30,344 nt of DNA from a virus. The DNA is taken from positions 1 through 30,344 of IMG/VR virus record IMGVR_UViG_3300030090_006831; one strand, written 5' to 3'. Every line of letters starts with the position of its first letter. Position 1 is the stretch's first letter. The notes beneath the pieces were generated by a model. It was not told the DNA's origin. It ran no database searches and worked only from the letters and a program-made list of their open reading frames with translations. This document shows positions 22,168 to 29,210 of this stretch, one piece after another. The position numbers and the translations under genes were made by a program.

Positions 22168-22500
22168 AAGACTCTGCGCTGCGGCAGCAGCGAGGATTAA
22201 AGGGGCTGAATCCTAAGTTAATTCTCAGGATGTCGCTTCTGGGGAAGGCGAATAGCGATCTGTGCCAGCGGCAAATGCGACGCTTCTGCCGAAGCTAAGT
22301 TCCAACTGACCCTGGCACGGGTAAGTGACGCTTTAAAGGTAGGCAGCAGGGGAACACTGCCCAGAGTCTATAGACGGAGAAGAGTAGGTATGCCTAGTAG
22401 GTCCGCCAGGGCCCTCGCACCGAAAAGCTACTGAGCAAATCCCTGCCATGACCAGCCAGAGAAACGCTATCTGGCCGCAGGTTCTTCTTCGTCTTTTATT
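22163..22500 (+). ncRNA. Large structured non-coding RNA candidate, first element
   Basis: A perfect 10-bp closing stem (AATAAAAGAC at 22163-22172 with GTCTTTTATT at 22491-22500) encloses 318 bases without a credible gene. Inner stems include GTGCCAG/CTGGCAC (22262-22268, 22312-22318) with nested CGGCA/TGCCG, GGCAG/CTGCC (22342-22346, 22357-22361), and CCTGC/GCAGG (22442-22446, 22477-22481) with nested GCCAGA/TCTGGC. AATCCT at 22209-22214 can pair either with AGGATT (22193-22198) or AGGAT (22227-22231). It does not show the conserved sequences of RNase P, tmRNA or 6S RNA that I know. Confidence 0.7.
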
Positions 22501-22505
22501 TAAAA

Positions 22506-22652
22506 TGGAAGCCGGTGCCTCTGTCTGGGGAGGGAGAGGTTAACGCCGTTGAGACGAACCACCTCACTCCAAGAGGAGAGCGCCAGGGAAAGCCCCCGGC
22601 GCAGGAGGATCCGAACGTCTCCCGGTTCACCGGCTTCCACTTTAATTTTTTT
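22506..22652 (+). ncRNA. Second structured RNA element ending in a U-tract
   Basis: A perfect 12-bp stem (22506-22517 with 22628-22639) closes a multi-branched fold: CCTCT/AGAGG, GAGACG/CGTCTC (22551-22556, 22616-22621), and within it CTCC-aaga-GGAG (22567-22578) and GCGCC/GGCGC (22580-22584, 22598-22602). Seven T at 22646-22652 follow the closing stem, so the same element could end transcription. It begins five bases after the first element. A riboswitch-type terminator or the 3' domain of one large RNA are both possible. Confidence 0.7.
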
Positions 22653-22683
22653 GACTCGAAACCCAGCATAGGATCAGCCAGCT

Positions 22684-22905
22684 ATGAAAACATTGGTAGC
22701 CCTCACCGAAAAGCAAATATACGTCATCATGAGCGCCCTTCGTTATTATCACTTGTGGAGTGGGCACCCGATCGTCGAACGGGGGGCGGGGAGGAGTGCC
22801 TTCAAAGCGTTGTCGGAGGCACTGACCCCTTACGAGAATCGCGAAGATCGCGGGGAGGTGACCCATGGAAATAAAGGCAACACCTACCACTCAGATAAAA
22901 GTTGA
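22684..22905 (+). CDS. Small hypothetical protein
   Basis: The 73-residue product starts MKTLVALTEKQIYVIMSALR, a helical pattern seen in many small phage proteins, with HLWSGHPIVERGAGRS and FKALSEALTPYE behind it. It is the first gene after the structured RNAs and overlaps the next gene by 41 bases. The ribosome site is weak (AGGA, ten bases before the ATG). Confidence 0.6.
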   Translation: MKTLVALTEKQIYVIMSALRYYHLWSGHPIVERGAGRSAFKALSEALTPYENREDRGEVTHGNKGNTYHSDKS

Positions 22906-23170
22906 GTTATACTGCACGCGAAAAGAGCTTGACCACATCTATGACATAGTAGATGCGATCAAAAGCCATTCTGGCATGACTATTCTCTTAACTGACTTTT
23001 TAGAGTTTGCGCACGGCCGCAGCAATTACTTCGCAACCTTAGATAAATTATCCCTGTCCTTATCCCTGGCTTACAAGCAGCTTTCGCTCAGCAACAAGCA
23101 AGGATCTACGGATGACACCCACACAACGCCTGATGCAGATAGTGAAAATAGCGATGAAAGCGGACCATAA
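22865..23170 (+). CDS. Small hypothetical protein with acidic tail
   Basis: An excellent ribosome site (GGAGGTG) lies four bases before the ATG. The 101-residue product has a strand-helix start (IKVELYCTRKELDHIYDIVD), a Leu/Ser-rich helix (KLSLSLSLAYKQLSLSNK) and an acidic Asp/Ser/Thr tail. No family is recognised. Confidence 0.65.
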   Translation: MEIKATPTTQIKVELYCTRKELDHIYDIVDAIKSHSGMTILLTDFLEFAHGRSNYFATLDKLSLSLSLAYKQLSLSNKQGSTDDTHTTPDADSENSDESGP

Positions 23171-23339
23171 AATCATTGATCAATTTACTATGGGTTCTCA
23201 GACGTTCTACACTGAAGCAAACTCACATGCCGACTTCTACGGCCGTGCCCTTTCCCTGGGGGTTATTGACCAAAAGGAGTACGAGGAGATCAAGGATTCC
23301 TTCAACGGCTACAGCTGGTCTGTGGCTCATAATCACTAA
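23112..23339 (+). CDS. Small hypothetical protein
   Basis: The 75-residue product (MTPTQRLMQIVKIAMKADHK..., ending GYSWSVAHNH) overlaps the previous gene by 59 bases and the next by a TAATG junction. It has a predicted helical fold with DFYGRALSLGVIDQKEYEEI. AGGA lies nine bases before the ATG. Function unknown. Confidence 0.55.
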   Translation: MTPTQRLMQIVKIAMKADHKIIDQFTMGSQTFYTEANSHADFYGRALSLGVIDQKEYEEIKDSFNGYSWSVAHNH

Positions 23340-23587
23340 TGACCACCCGAGAGTTATTTGAATTACGTGTGCGAGAATTTGCAGTACTAGCAGACGACTT
23401 TGGGCAAAAACACAACCTAAACTCCATCGACATGGCTGGCATAAGCGGAGGACTGGCAGCAGCAGCTATTATCCACATTGGCAAAGAACATCCAAATAAG
23501 GCGATCGAAAGCCTCAATCACATCATAGACAAGCTTGAAATTGTTAGACAGGAGATCATCCGTGGCACAGCACAAGAGGGCGGGTGA
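23339..23587 (+). CDS. Small helical hypothetical protein
   Basis: The 82-residue product is a likely two- or three-helix protein: MTTRELFELRVREFAVLADD, then SGGLAAAAIIHIGKE and KAIESLNHIIDKLEIVRQ. It starts in a TAATG overlap and contains the ribosome site of the next gene in its last codons. No family known. Confidence 0.6.
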   Translation: MTTRELFELRVREFAVLADDFGQKHNLNSIDMAGISGGLAAAAIIHIGKEHPNKAIESLNHIIDKLEIVRQEIIRGTAQEGG

Positions 23588-23798
23588 CCATTTTATCCGA
23601 TTTAGAATACCAAAAGACGAATATATTCAGTTACGGGACCACTGCCACGAACATGACATGACTGTTTCTGAAATGGTTCGTCTGTGCCTGCGAACAGTAA
23701 TGAGGCAAGAAGAAGCCAACTTCACCGAAAGGAAAGCCAGTGTTCGACGAGAAGCAGCTGAAAGAACTAAGGAAGGACCTGGACAAGAAGCATGTTAA
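23562..23798 (+). CDS. Ribbon-helix-helix regulator
   Basis: I chose the GTG at 23562 (78 residues) because AGGAG lies seven bases before it; a TTG at 23535 is an open alternative. The Arc/MetJ/CopG plan is visible: a strand HFIRFRIPKDEYIQL, a first helix with RDHCHEHD, the turn MTVSEMVRL and a second helix CLRTVMRQ. Such proteins bind DNA as dimers through the strand. The C-terminus is basic and charged. It lies directly before the annealing protein and overlaps it by 59 bases, so it may regulate this operon. Confidence 0.75.
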   Translation: MAQHKRAGDHFIRFRIPKDEYIQLRDHCHEHDMTVSEMVRLCLRTVMRQEEANFTERKASVRREAAERTKEGPGQEAC

Positions 23799-24600
23799 AG
23801 GGCGCAAGCAAGCCGGTACTACGCTCTCTTACATCGAATCCTGGCATGCCATCCGAGAAGCCAACCGGATATTCGGAGAAGGTAACTGGTCCCGAGAACT
23901 GCGAGACCTTGATCTAGTAGTTCCTCCACAGGAAAGACAGGGTGGAACTATTCTAGTCGCCTACGTAGCTACCGTACGTATTCATATCCACGATGGAGAA
24001 AAGTCTCTGTTTCGAGATGGAACTGGATACGGCTCCGGCATATCCAAATCAGTCGGGGATGCCTTTGAAGGTGCCGCAAAAGAAGCTGAGTCCGACGCGA
24101 TGAAACGGGCACTGATGACATTCGGATATCCCTTTGGGCTGGCCCTCTACGACAAAACTCAAGAACATGTAAGCACTGGCGTAGACATCGAGAAAAAAGA
24201 ACCTCCAAAGAAAGAATCGCCAAAGAAAGAATCGCCACCACCAACGCCTCGATGGGCGGCTTCGCTAAAGAAAACAACACAGGCACAGATGGACATCGAA
24301 CAAGTGCGTAAGGATATTGAGTCAATCCTAGCCAGCGGAGACAAAGAATGGACCGATTTACTCGACAACTTTGCCATCCTTCTGGGCGACCGATACTATC
24401 ACGCTGGCGCCCCCACCAACTTCCCTGAGTTCTGCGGCATGATAGACAAGGTAAAGAAAGAGCTGGGTGACGACCCTTGGTACTACGACCTGTGCAAGTC
24501 CTTTAAGATGAAAAATCGCTCCGACGCTTCTAATAACCCTCGAAAGATGACTCTGTTTATCTGTATGATCCAGTCCGAAATTCTAAATCGCAAATCATAA
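23740..24600 (+). CDS. Rad52-family single-strand annealing protein
   Basis: The 286-residue product carries the Rad52/Rad22 core at residues about 5-150: LSYIESWHAIREANRIFGEGNWS, VAYVATVRIHI, RDGTGYGSG and AFEGAAKEAESDAMKRALMTFGYPFGLALYD. These proteins form rings that anneal complementary strands coated by SSB and serve phage recombination and genome repair or circularisation. A Pro/Lys linker follows (about 150-185), with a tandem 15-bp repeat at 24205-24234 encoding PKKES. The C-terminal domain (190-286) is helical and unassigned. Start GTG with AGGA six bases upstream. Confidence 0.93.
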   Translation: MFDEKQLKELRKDLDKKHVKGRKQAGTTLSYIESWHAIREANRIFGEGNWSRELRDLDLVVPPQERQGGTILVAYVATVRIHIHDGEKSLFRDGTGYGSGISKSVGDAFEGAAKEAESDAMKRALMTFGYPFGLALYDKTQEHVSTGVDIEKKEPPKKESPKKESPPPTPRWAASLKKTTQAQMDIEQVRKDIESILASGDKEWTDLLDNFAILLGDRYYHAGAPTNFPEFCGMIDKVKKELGDDPWYYDLCKSFKMKNRSDASNNPRKMTLFICMIQSEILNRKS

Positions 24601-24613
24601 AGCGAGCATACCG

Positions 24614-24853
24614 TTGAGTCATAAAGCGAGCAGTAAGAGTCAACTGGAGCTGACCTGCCGCATCTATAAGACTAATGCCGATGCCGCTCGTGCAATGGGC
24701 GTATCGAAAACCGGGCTTTCAAATATGTGTAAGCGACTAGGCGTAGAGTCGCCAGCTGAGAGGAATAAGAGACTTAAAGAGCCAGGGAAAACTATCAGGA
24801 ACAGGAAAAGATATAACGAGAAGCTATATCATATTTCTGATTCAAAAGCCTGA
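24614..24853 (+). CDS. Small HTH protein, last of the early operon
   Basis: The 79-residue product has an HTH of Fis/transposase type: TNADAARAMGVSKTGLSNMC (about 21-40), followed by a very basic C-terminus (KRLKEPGKTIRNRKRYNEK). The start is TTG at 24614 with no clear ribosome site, so the exact start is uncertain. It lies just before the inverted-repeat cluster at 24859, which it might bind; that is inference. Confidence 0.65.
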   Translation: MSHKASSKSQLELTCRIYKTNADAARAMGVSKTGLSNMCKRLGVESPAERNKRLKEPGKTIRNRKRYNEKLYHISDSKA

Positions 24854-24858
24854 GAAGA

Positions 24859-24916
24859 CCACTGACAGAACTGACAGAAGGCATGATCTGTCAGTTCTTG
24901 TCAGTTCTGTCAGTGG
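24859..24916. repeat. Iteron-like 9-bp units forming nested inverted repeats
   Basis: Two ACTGACAGA units (24861-24878) face three TCTGTCAGT-type units (24887-24916, one imperfect). They form either a perfect 18-bp stem (24859-24876 with 24899-24916) or a 12-bp stem (24867-24878 with 24887-24898, 8-base loop). The site lies between convergent operons, so a bidirectional terminator, a protein-binding array or an origin element are possible. No U-tract is present. Confidence 0.75.
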
Positions 24917-24932
24917 GATCTCCTTGCGACTC

Positions 24933-24972
24933 GATTAGAGGTAAGTATTACGAGGAATACTTACCTCTAATC
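24933..24972. repeat. Perfect 17-bp inverted repeat with 6-base loop
   Basis: GATTAGAGGTAAGTATT (24933-24949), loop ACGAGG, then the exact complement (24956-24972). The stop codon TAG of the large virion gene is inside the right arm. As RNA it is a long hairpin that could end or protect the leftward late message; as DNA it is a strong protein- or recombinase-site candidate. Confidence 0.8.
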
Positions 24973-27900
24973 TTCCAATCGTGGCCTGCGAGGTCGCCGA
25001 GGACGTCGCTCTCGCGGATCATACGCTTTAAGTCCAAGCAATTCGACAACATCCCTCTTACTATCTGGGACGCCAGTATCCTGCATTCGTTGCAGGGTTG
25101 ATGGAACTGCCAGCTGCGTCACAGCCTCCATAACATTCCAATGCATCATCTCGACCAGAGTATCCGCAAAGGGACCAGAGATTGTCTCCATGACCCCTCC
25201 AAGAAGTCCATAGCGTGGCGTCCCCCTAACAACATCCGTCACTGTCTCAGTCGCTGGATGTTGAGATCGATCGCCGATATTAGTCGATGACCACCCAGAT
25301 AATCCTGCGCCCAGAAGAAGACCATAAGCAAGGCCATGACGCAAAAGAGGCTGAATGCTCCCCTTATCTCCCTTCGTGCGCACATAGTCCATCGCATCCA
25401 GCACCATATCTCCAGTAAAACTCGTCTGATGAATGCGGTAAGAACTGAACATGAACAGCAACCGCAGCATAGGCGGCCTTAAAACAGGCGGTGTGCCCGC
25501 AACATTAAAAGGGAAATTAGCCTTCAAGGACAGCTGTCGCGCCTGATCCAATGCCTTGACATGATCCAGCCCCTGATCCCGGAATTGCTCATAGGCGCCC
25601 AAAACTACAGAAGAGCGATTGAAGCGCTCTGACCAACGAGATGGCGTTAACGCAGCATCTTGCATCATCTTAAAAAACGATCCAGCATCCACCAACTCGA
25701 TAAACTCTTCCACCTTAGATGCGTCTGAGAGCATGCCAGACTCATTTAAGATCTCTTTCGGCGTGATGATACGCTCGCTACCATCGTCATTCCTTACTCG
25801 GGACCAAGCTTTGTCTTCCCACTGAGAGGGGTTATTCTTATAGAAGAAATTAGCAATGCCCCTTGAAGTATAGTCGGCATCCAACATAGGCCAACCATTA
25901 ACCAGAGTTTGCGTTGTATTAATCAAGCCGTGAGCGAAGTTAATCCCAAGCTTGGCAAGCATCTGCGTTCGGTATATCTGCTGCAGAACAGGCTGCTGCA
26001 AATGAGGATCTGACAGCGCAACCCGAATGTCGTCAATCTTAAGAGCAGTCTTAGCTCGCATGCGCTGAGCCTTATTGCCCTTAATACGCTTCCCGGTAAC
26101 ATTATCTACCACCCGAGAACGATCGCCCAGCTGCTTTAAAAAGGCATCCGCCTGCGAGATCATATAACTACGATCATTCTCAGGCAGACCATTCCACTCC
26201 TGATCGGTCATGTTCAGACGCCGAAGAACCTGCCTCTCCTCGGCATCGCCTACCCACTCTACCGCTCCATCTACCAAGCGGTTAAACATATTACTATTGC
26301 GGAACTTTCCGGATATCCACTGTCGCGTAGGCGTAGACGAACCCAGCACATGCTTCATATAATCACGCCAAGCTGGACGAATCTGAGTGGCCCCACCCTC
26401 CCGTGTTTTCCGTGGCAAGCGGTTATAAAGGTAAAGGCCATAGTGGGCAATCTTCTCAGATGCAATGCGAGAACTTGCACCACGCAAATAGATATTCATG
26501 ATTGTCGAAAAGTCGCCCTCAAATCCCTGCAGCCCCTTGGTGCGTGGGAGCAGATGCCCAAAGGGTCGTGCCCTTAAATCCGGCGCCTCTTCTTCAAAGA
26601 CCTCTTCTACCTTCTCGCGCAGCTGACGTCGAGTGCGTTCACCTGGATCCAGCGTTAAATCAAGAAGAGCATCTCCCTTACCTGGCCCCAAGCGACCTGC
26701 CAACACTCGCGCTCGCATCTTGCCAGCATTGCCAGTAAAGACATGAGCAATGTAATTATTCAGCCGTTGTCCCTCCGGCAAGCCTAGCTCATCAGCTACT
26801 TCCTTGAGAAGCTTTCTCGAAAGCTGATAGGCTTCCCGCATCCCCTGACGCTCCAGCTGAGATTTAGCCCAATCGCTCTCTACTCCCTCATCAAGAAGAC
26901 GCGTCAGGGTGTGCGCACGCTCACGCGCTGCATCAAGCTGAGTACTCTGACCTCGAACGCGGGTCACCAACTCTGAAGCTACCGTCCGTGCCCCTGGAGA
27001 TGGCATACCAAGAAGCTTGTTTATTTCCCTAACCTGATTCCACCAGCCCGTAAAACGACCCTGATCTTCCTCGATCCAGTTTAATATCTTCCACTGAGCC
27101 TGCTGAGTAGAAGCATTGCGGCCCATAGAAACCCGCGAGGTATTTGAAAAAAAGCGATACCAGGGCTGGATATCCACCATCTCCGCATCGGTAGGAACTG
27201 CCTGATAAGCAGAATCCGTCATCTCTTCACGAAGCTTTACTGCCTCCCCAGGATGCTCATCCCCCTTCGCGAAGAAATTGTAAATGGCATCTTCTTCCTC
27301 GGCCATCTTCACTGAGCGTGCCTGACGAAGATCACCCAACGCCTGGATAGCCTCTTCCTGTGTCATCTTTTCAGGCACCATATCCTGGCGCACATCAACA
27401 CCACGTACAGACAACTCGTCAATAAGGCTGGCCATCTCTCCACGCATAGATGCCGTAGCTGTAGCTCGTGGATCACCCAGCATAAACGAGGGTGTATCAA
27501 GCTTGTGCGCCGGCATGTTAGTGAGAAAGCCTCGGTACTCAGGCTGATTTCTCAAAAGAGCCTGATCCGCTAACTCAGGTACAAACTCTGCCCGCAACCG
27601 GAACACCGTCTCCAATAGCTCGCCAATCTCCTTGCCTTGCATAGGACTTCCATGAAGCTGCTGGCGAGAGTAGATGTATTCAGAGACATCCTGACTGCGT
27701 GCTGACATTAAAAACATAGACTCGGTCTCGTTAAAACGAGCCTTAGAATCTGCCAACCCCTGCAAGCGCTCCATGCCCTGACGCTGACGCGGCGACATCC
27801 GCATCAGGAGACGCTCACGGTCAGGAATACGCATCAAATCATCGGGTGACAGCGCTCCTGGATATACCAGCGGTGCTGGCTCCAGCATCACCTCACGAAT

Positions 27901-29199
27901 AGCATAGTCCGAATCCTCAAAACGCAACCCATGATAGACTCCCGAAGGCAACGGAGGCACATAGCTGTCTCCCAATGCTAGCGCATTAATCCGATCTTCA
28001 TAGGCAGCTTTGCTCTCCTTCGGAAATCCCTTAAAAGCTTCGCGTTGCGGCACTGTAGCATGCATCAATTCATGGCGCAATGAGAAGGCTTCAAACTCCC
28101 CATAAGTACGGAAGGCATTCTCCGGAAGAGGCTTCACCCCCGGAACCTGAGGCTTAGTCCATGCCTTATCGCGGAATTTCTCCTCTAAGGCCGGGCGTGA
28201 GATCAAAACCTCGTTGCCAGTGTATCGGCCACCGATCAGCTTATCTTCTTCTCCTGGACGTGAAGGGATATGATCGACATAACGGACCTTGACATTACGC
28301 GCCACCCGCTGCATGTGCTGATCAACAGTCTCTCCCAATCGGGGGAAAGCATTCTCGCCAAAGGCAGTCTCGAAATCCGCGTCTGGCATACGCTCCGGCC
28401 CCAAGAAGGCATCCGCTGAAGCCTGCTTCTCCCAAGGCGGCGTTAAGTCAGGAGCTTCGTCGACAGGAATTGGCTCTTCAGGCCCAACATAGGTTCGAGC
28501 CTCAAGATCCTCTGGCTCAATCGGAGTAAAAGCCCCCTCACCCGTAACCATCTTCTCAATTTCTGCAAGATCGTGGTTAATTTCAGAGGTTCTCTTCCCC
28601 CTGCTTTCTCGAACCCGTTTTAGAAAACGACCACCTACATTAGCTAGAGCCTCACCGCCTACACCCAGCGTCATCCAAAGAGCTACCGTATTGCCTATCT
28701 GGTCCAAATCGTCTGTCCGCCATATCTCGGCGGAAGTTGCAACACCTGTCTCTGGGAGCATAGCTGCAGCAGTTTCTCCCGTCCATACAGCACCCCGTCC
28801 CACTCCGGTCTCTGCACCCTTACCAAGAAGCTTGCGAACAGCCTGCCCTGCGACAGGAGACGCTACCCGACGTCCTATATTAAATAGACCCGTGCCAGTG
28901 GCACCACCACCCAGCAGTCGGCCAAGCTCTCGGGAGGGCGTTACCTCTCCCAAGATAGGTATATCGGTCTTATAGGCCCCTGGCACCTCATCCAATTCCA
29001 GAAGGTTGAAGGAGGCGCCTTCCGGTATACCCTTGCCAAAGGCCGCTAGCTCTTGCAGAAGATCATCACCAAAGGTCTCAAATGCAGAAGTATCATAGCC
29101 TCGCTTACGCAACGAGGCTACAACCTCTTCTTTCGTAGCATCACCTCGCTCAATCTGAGAGCGAAGATTTTCAATGATCCTCTGAGAAAGCTCAGGCAT
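24967..29199 (-). CDS. Very large virion (ejection-type) protein with HExxH motif
   Basis: The 1410-residue product is the largest in the window. It starts with a helical segment (MPELSQRIIENLRSQIERGD, KRGYDTSAF), then Gly/Ala-rich stretches (about 93-135) and weakly hydrophobic pieces. Residues 376-380 form HELMH in LRHELMHATV, the zinc-peptidase signature. Long helical regions follow (about 450-1200), near the C-terminus a hydrophobic part (LLRLLFMFSSYRIH, LAYGLLLGAGLSGW) and a basic end (RERRPRRPRRPRLED). Size, position behind a coiled-coil protein and the membrane-active pieces suggest an internal virion protein injected with the DNA. Ribosome site AGGAG is eight bases before the ATG. Confidence 0.8.
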   Translation of the reverse strand: MPELSQRIIENLRSQIERGDATKEEVVASLRKRGYDTSAFETFGDDLLQELAAFGKGIPEGASFNLLELDEVPGAYKTDIPILGEVTPSRELGRLLGGGATGTGLFNIGRRVASPVAGQAVRKLLGKGAETGVGRGAVWTGETAAAMLPETGVATSAEIWRTDDLDQIGNTVALWMTLGVGGEALANVGGRFLKRVRESRGKRTSEINHDLAEIEKMVTGEGAFTPIEPEDLEARTYVGPEEPIPVDEAPDLTPPWEKQASADAFLGPERMPDADFETAFGENAFPRLGETVDQHMQRVARNVKVRYVDHIPSRPGEEDKLIGGRYTGNEVLISRPALEEKFRDKAWTKPQVPGVKPLPENAFRTYGEFEAFSLRHELMHATVPQREAFKGFPKESKAAYEDRINALALGDSYVPPLPSGVYHGLRFEDSDYAIREVMLEPAPLVYPGALSPDDLMRIPDRERLLMRMSPRQRQGMERLQGLADSKARFNETESMFLMSARSQDVSEYIYSRQQLHGSPMQGKEIGELLETVFRLRAEFVPELADQALLRNQPEYRGFLTNMPAHKLDTPSFMLGDPRATATASMRGEMASLIDELSVRGVDVRQDMVPEKMTQEEAIQALGDLRQARSVKMAEEEDAIYNFFAKGDEHPGEAVKLREEMTDSAYQAVPTDAEMVDIQPWYRFFSNTSRVSMGRNASTQQAQWKILNWIEEDQGRFTGWWNQVREINKLLGMPSPGARTVASELVTRVRGQSTQLDAARERAHTLTRLLDEGVESDWAKSQLERQGMREAYQLSRKLLKEVADELGLPEGQRLNNYIAHVFTGNAGKMRARVLAGRLGPGKGDALLDLTLDPGERTRRQLREKVEEVFEEEAPDLRARPFGHLLPRTKGLQGFEGDFSTIMNIYLRGASSRIASEKIAHYGLYLYNRLPRKTREGGATQIRPAWRDYMKHVLGSSTPTRQWISGKFRNSNMFNRLVDGAVEWVGDAEERQVLRRLNMTDQEWNGLPENDRSYMISQADAFLKQLGDRSRVVDNVTGKRIKGNKAQRMRAKTALKIDDIRVALSDPHLQQPVLQQIYRTQMLAKLGINFAHGLINTTQTLVNGWPMLDADYTSRGIANFFYKNNPSQWEDKAWSRVRNDDGSERIITPKEILNESGMLSDASKVEEFIELVDAGSFFKMMQDAALTPSRWSERFNRSSVVLGAYEQFRDQGLDHVKALDQARQLSLKANFPFNVAGTPPVLRPPMLRLLFMFSSYRIHQTSFTGDMVLDAMDYVRTKGDKGSIQPLLRHGLAYGLLLGAGLSGWSSTNIGDRSQHPATETVTDVVRGTPRYGLLGGVMETISGPFADTLVEMMHWNVMEAVTQLAVPSTLQRMQDTGVPDSKRDVVELLGLKAYDPRERRPRRPRRPRLED

Positions 29200-29210
29200 T
29201 ATTCAAACTC

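Noticed and set aside
22163-22652. tmRNA, RNase P RNA, 6S RNA or a tRNA cluster
   Set aside because: No T-loop/CCA-type ends, no tag frame, and none of the conserved RNase P blocks can be found by eye.
22515-22874. 119-residue plus-strand frame in the second structured RNA
   Set aside because: It covers the RNA stems and U-tract and the start of the better-supported gene at 22684; the composition looks non-coding.
24205-24234. Short tandem repeat as CRISPR or regulatory array
   Set aside because: Only two 15-bp copies inside the Rad52-type gene; they encode a PKKES linker.
24933-24972. dif-like recombination site or protelomerase hairpin
   Set aside because: The perfect 17-bp arms do not look like the imperfect 11-6-11 dif plan, and no recombinase or protelomerase gene is visible. 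Left open as a finding only.
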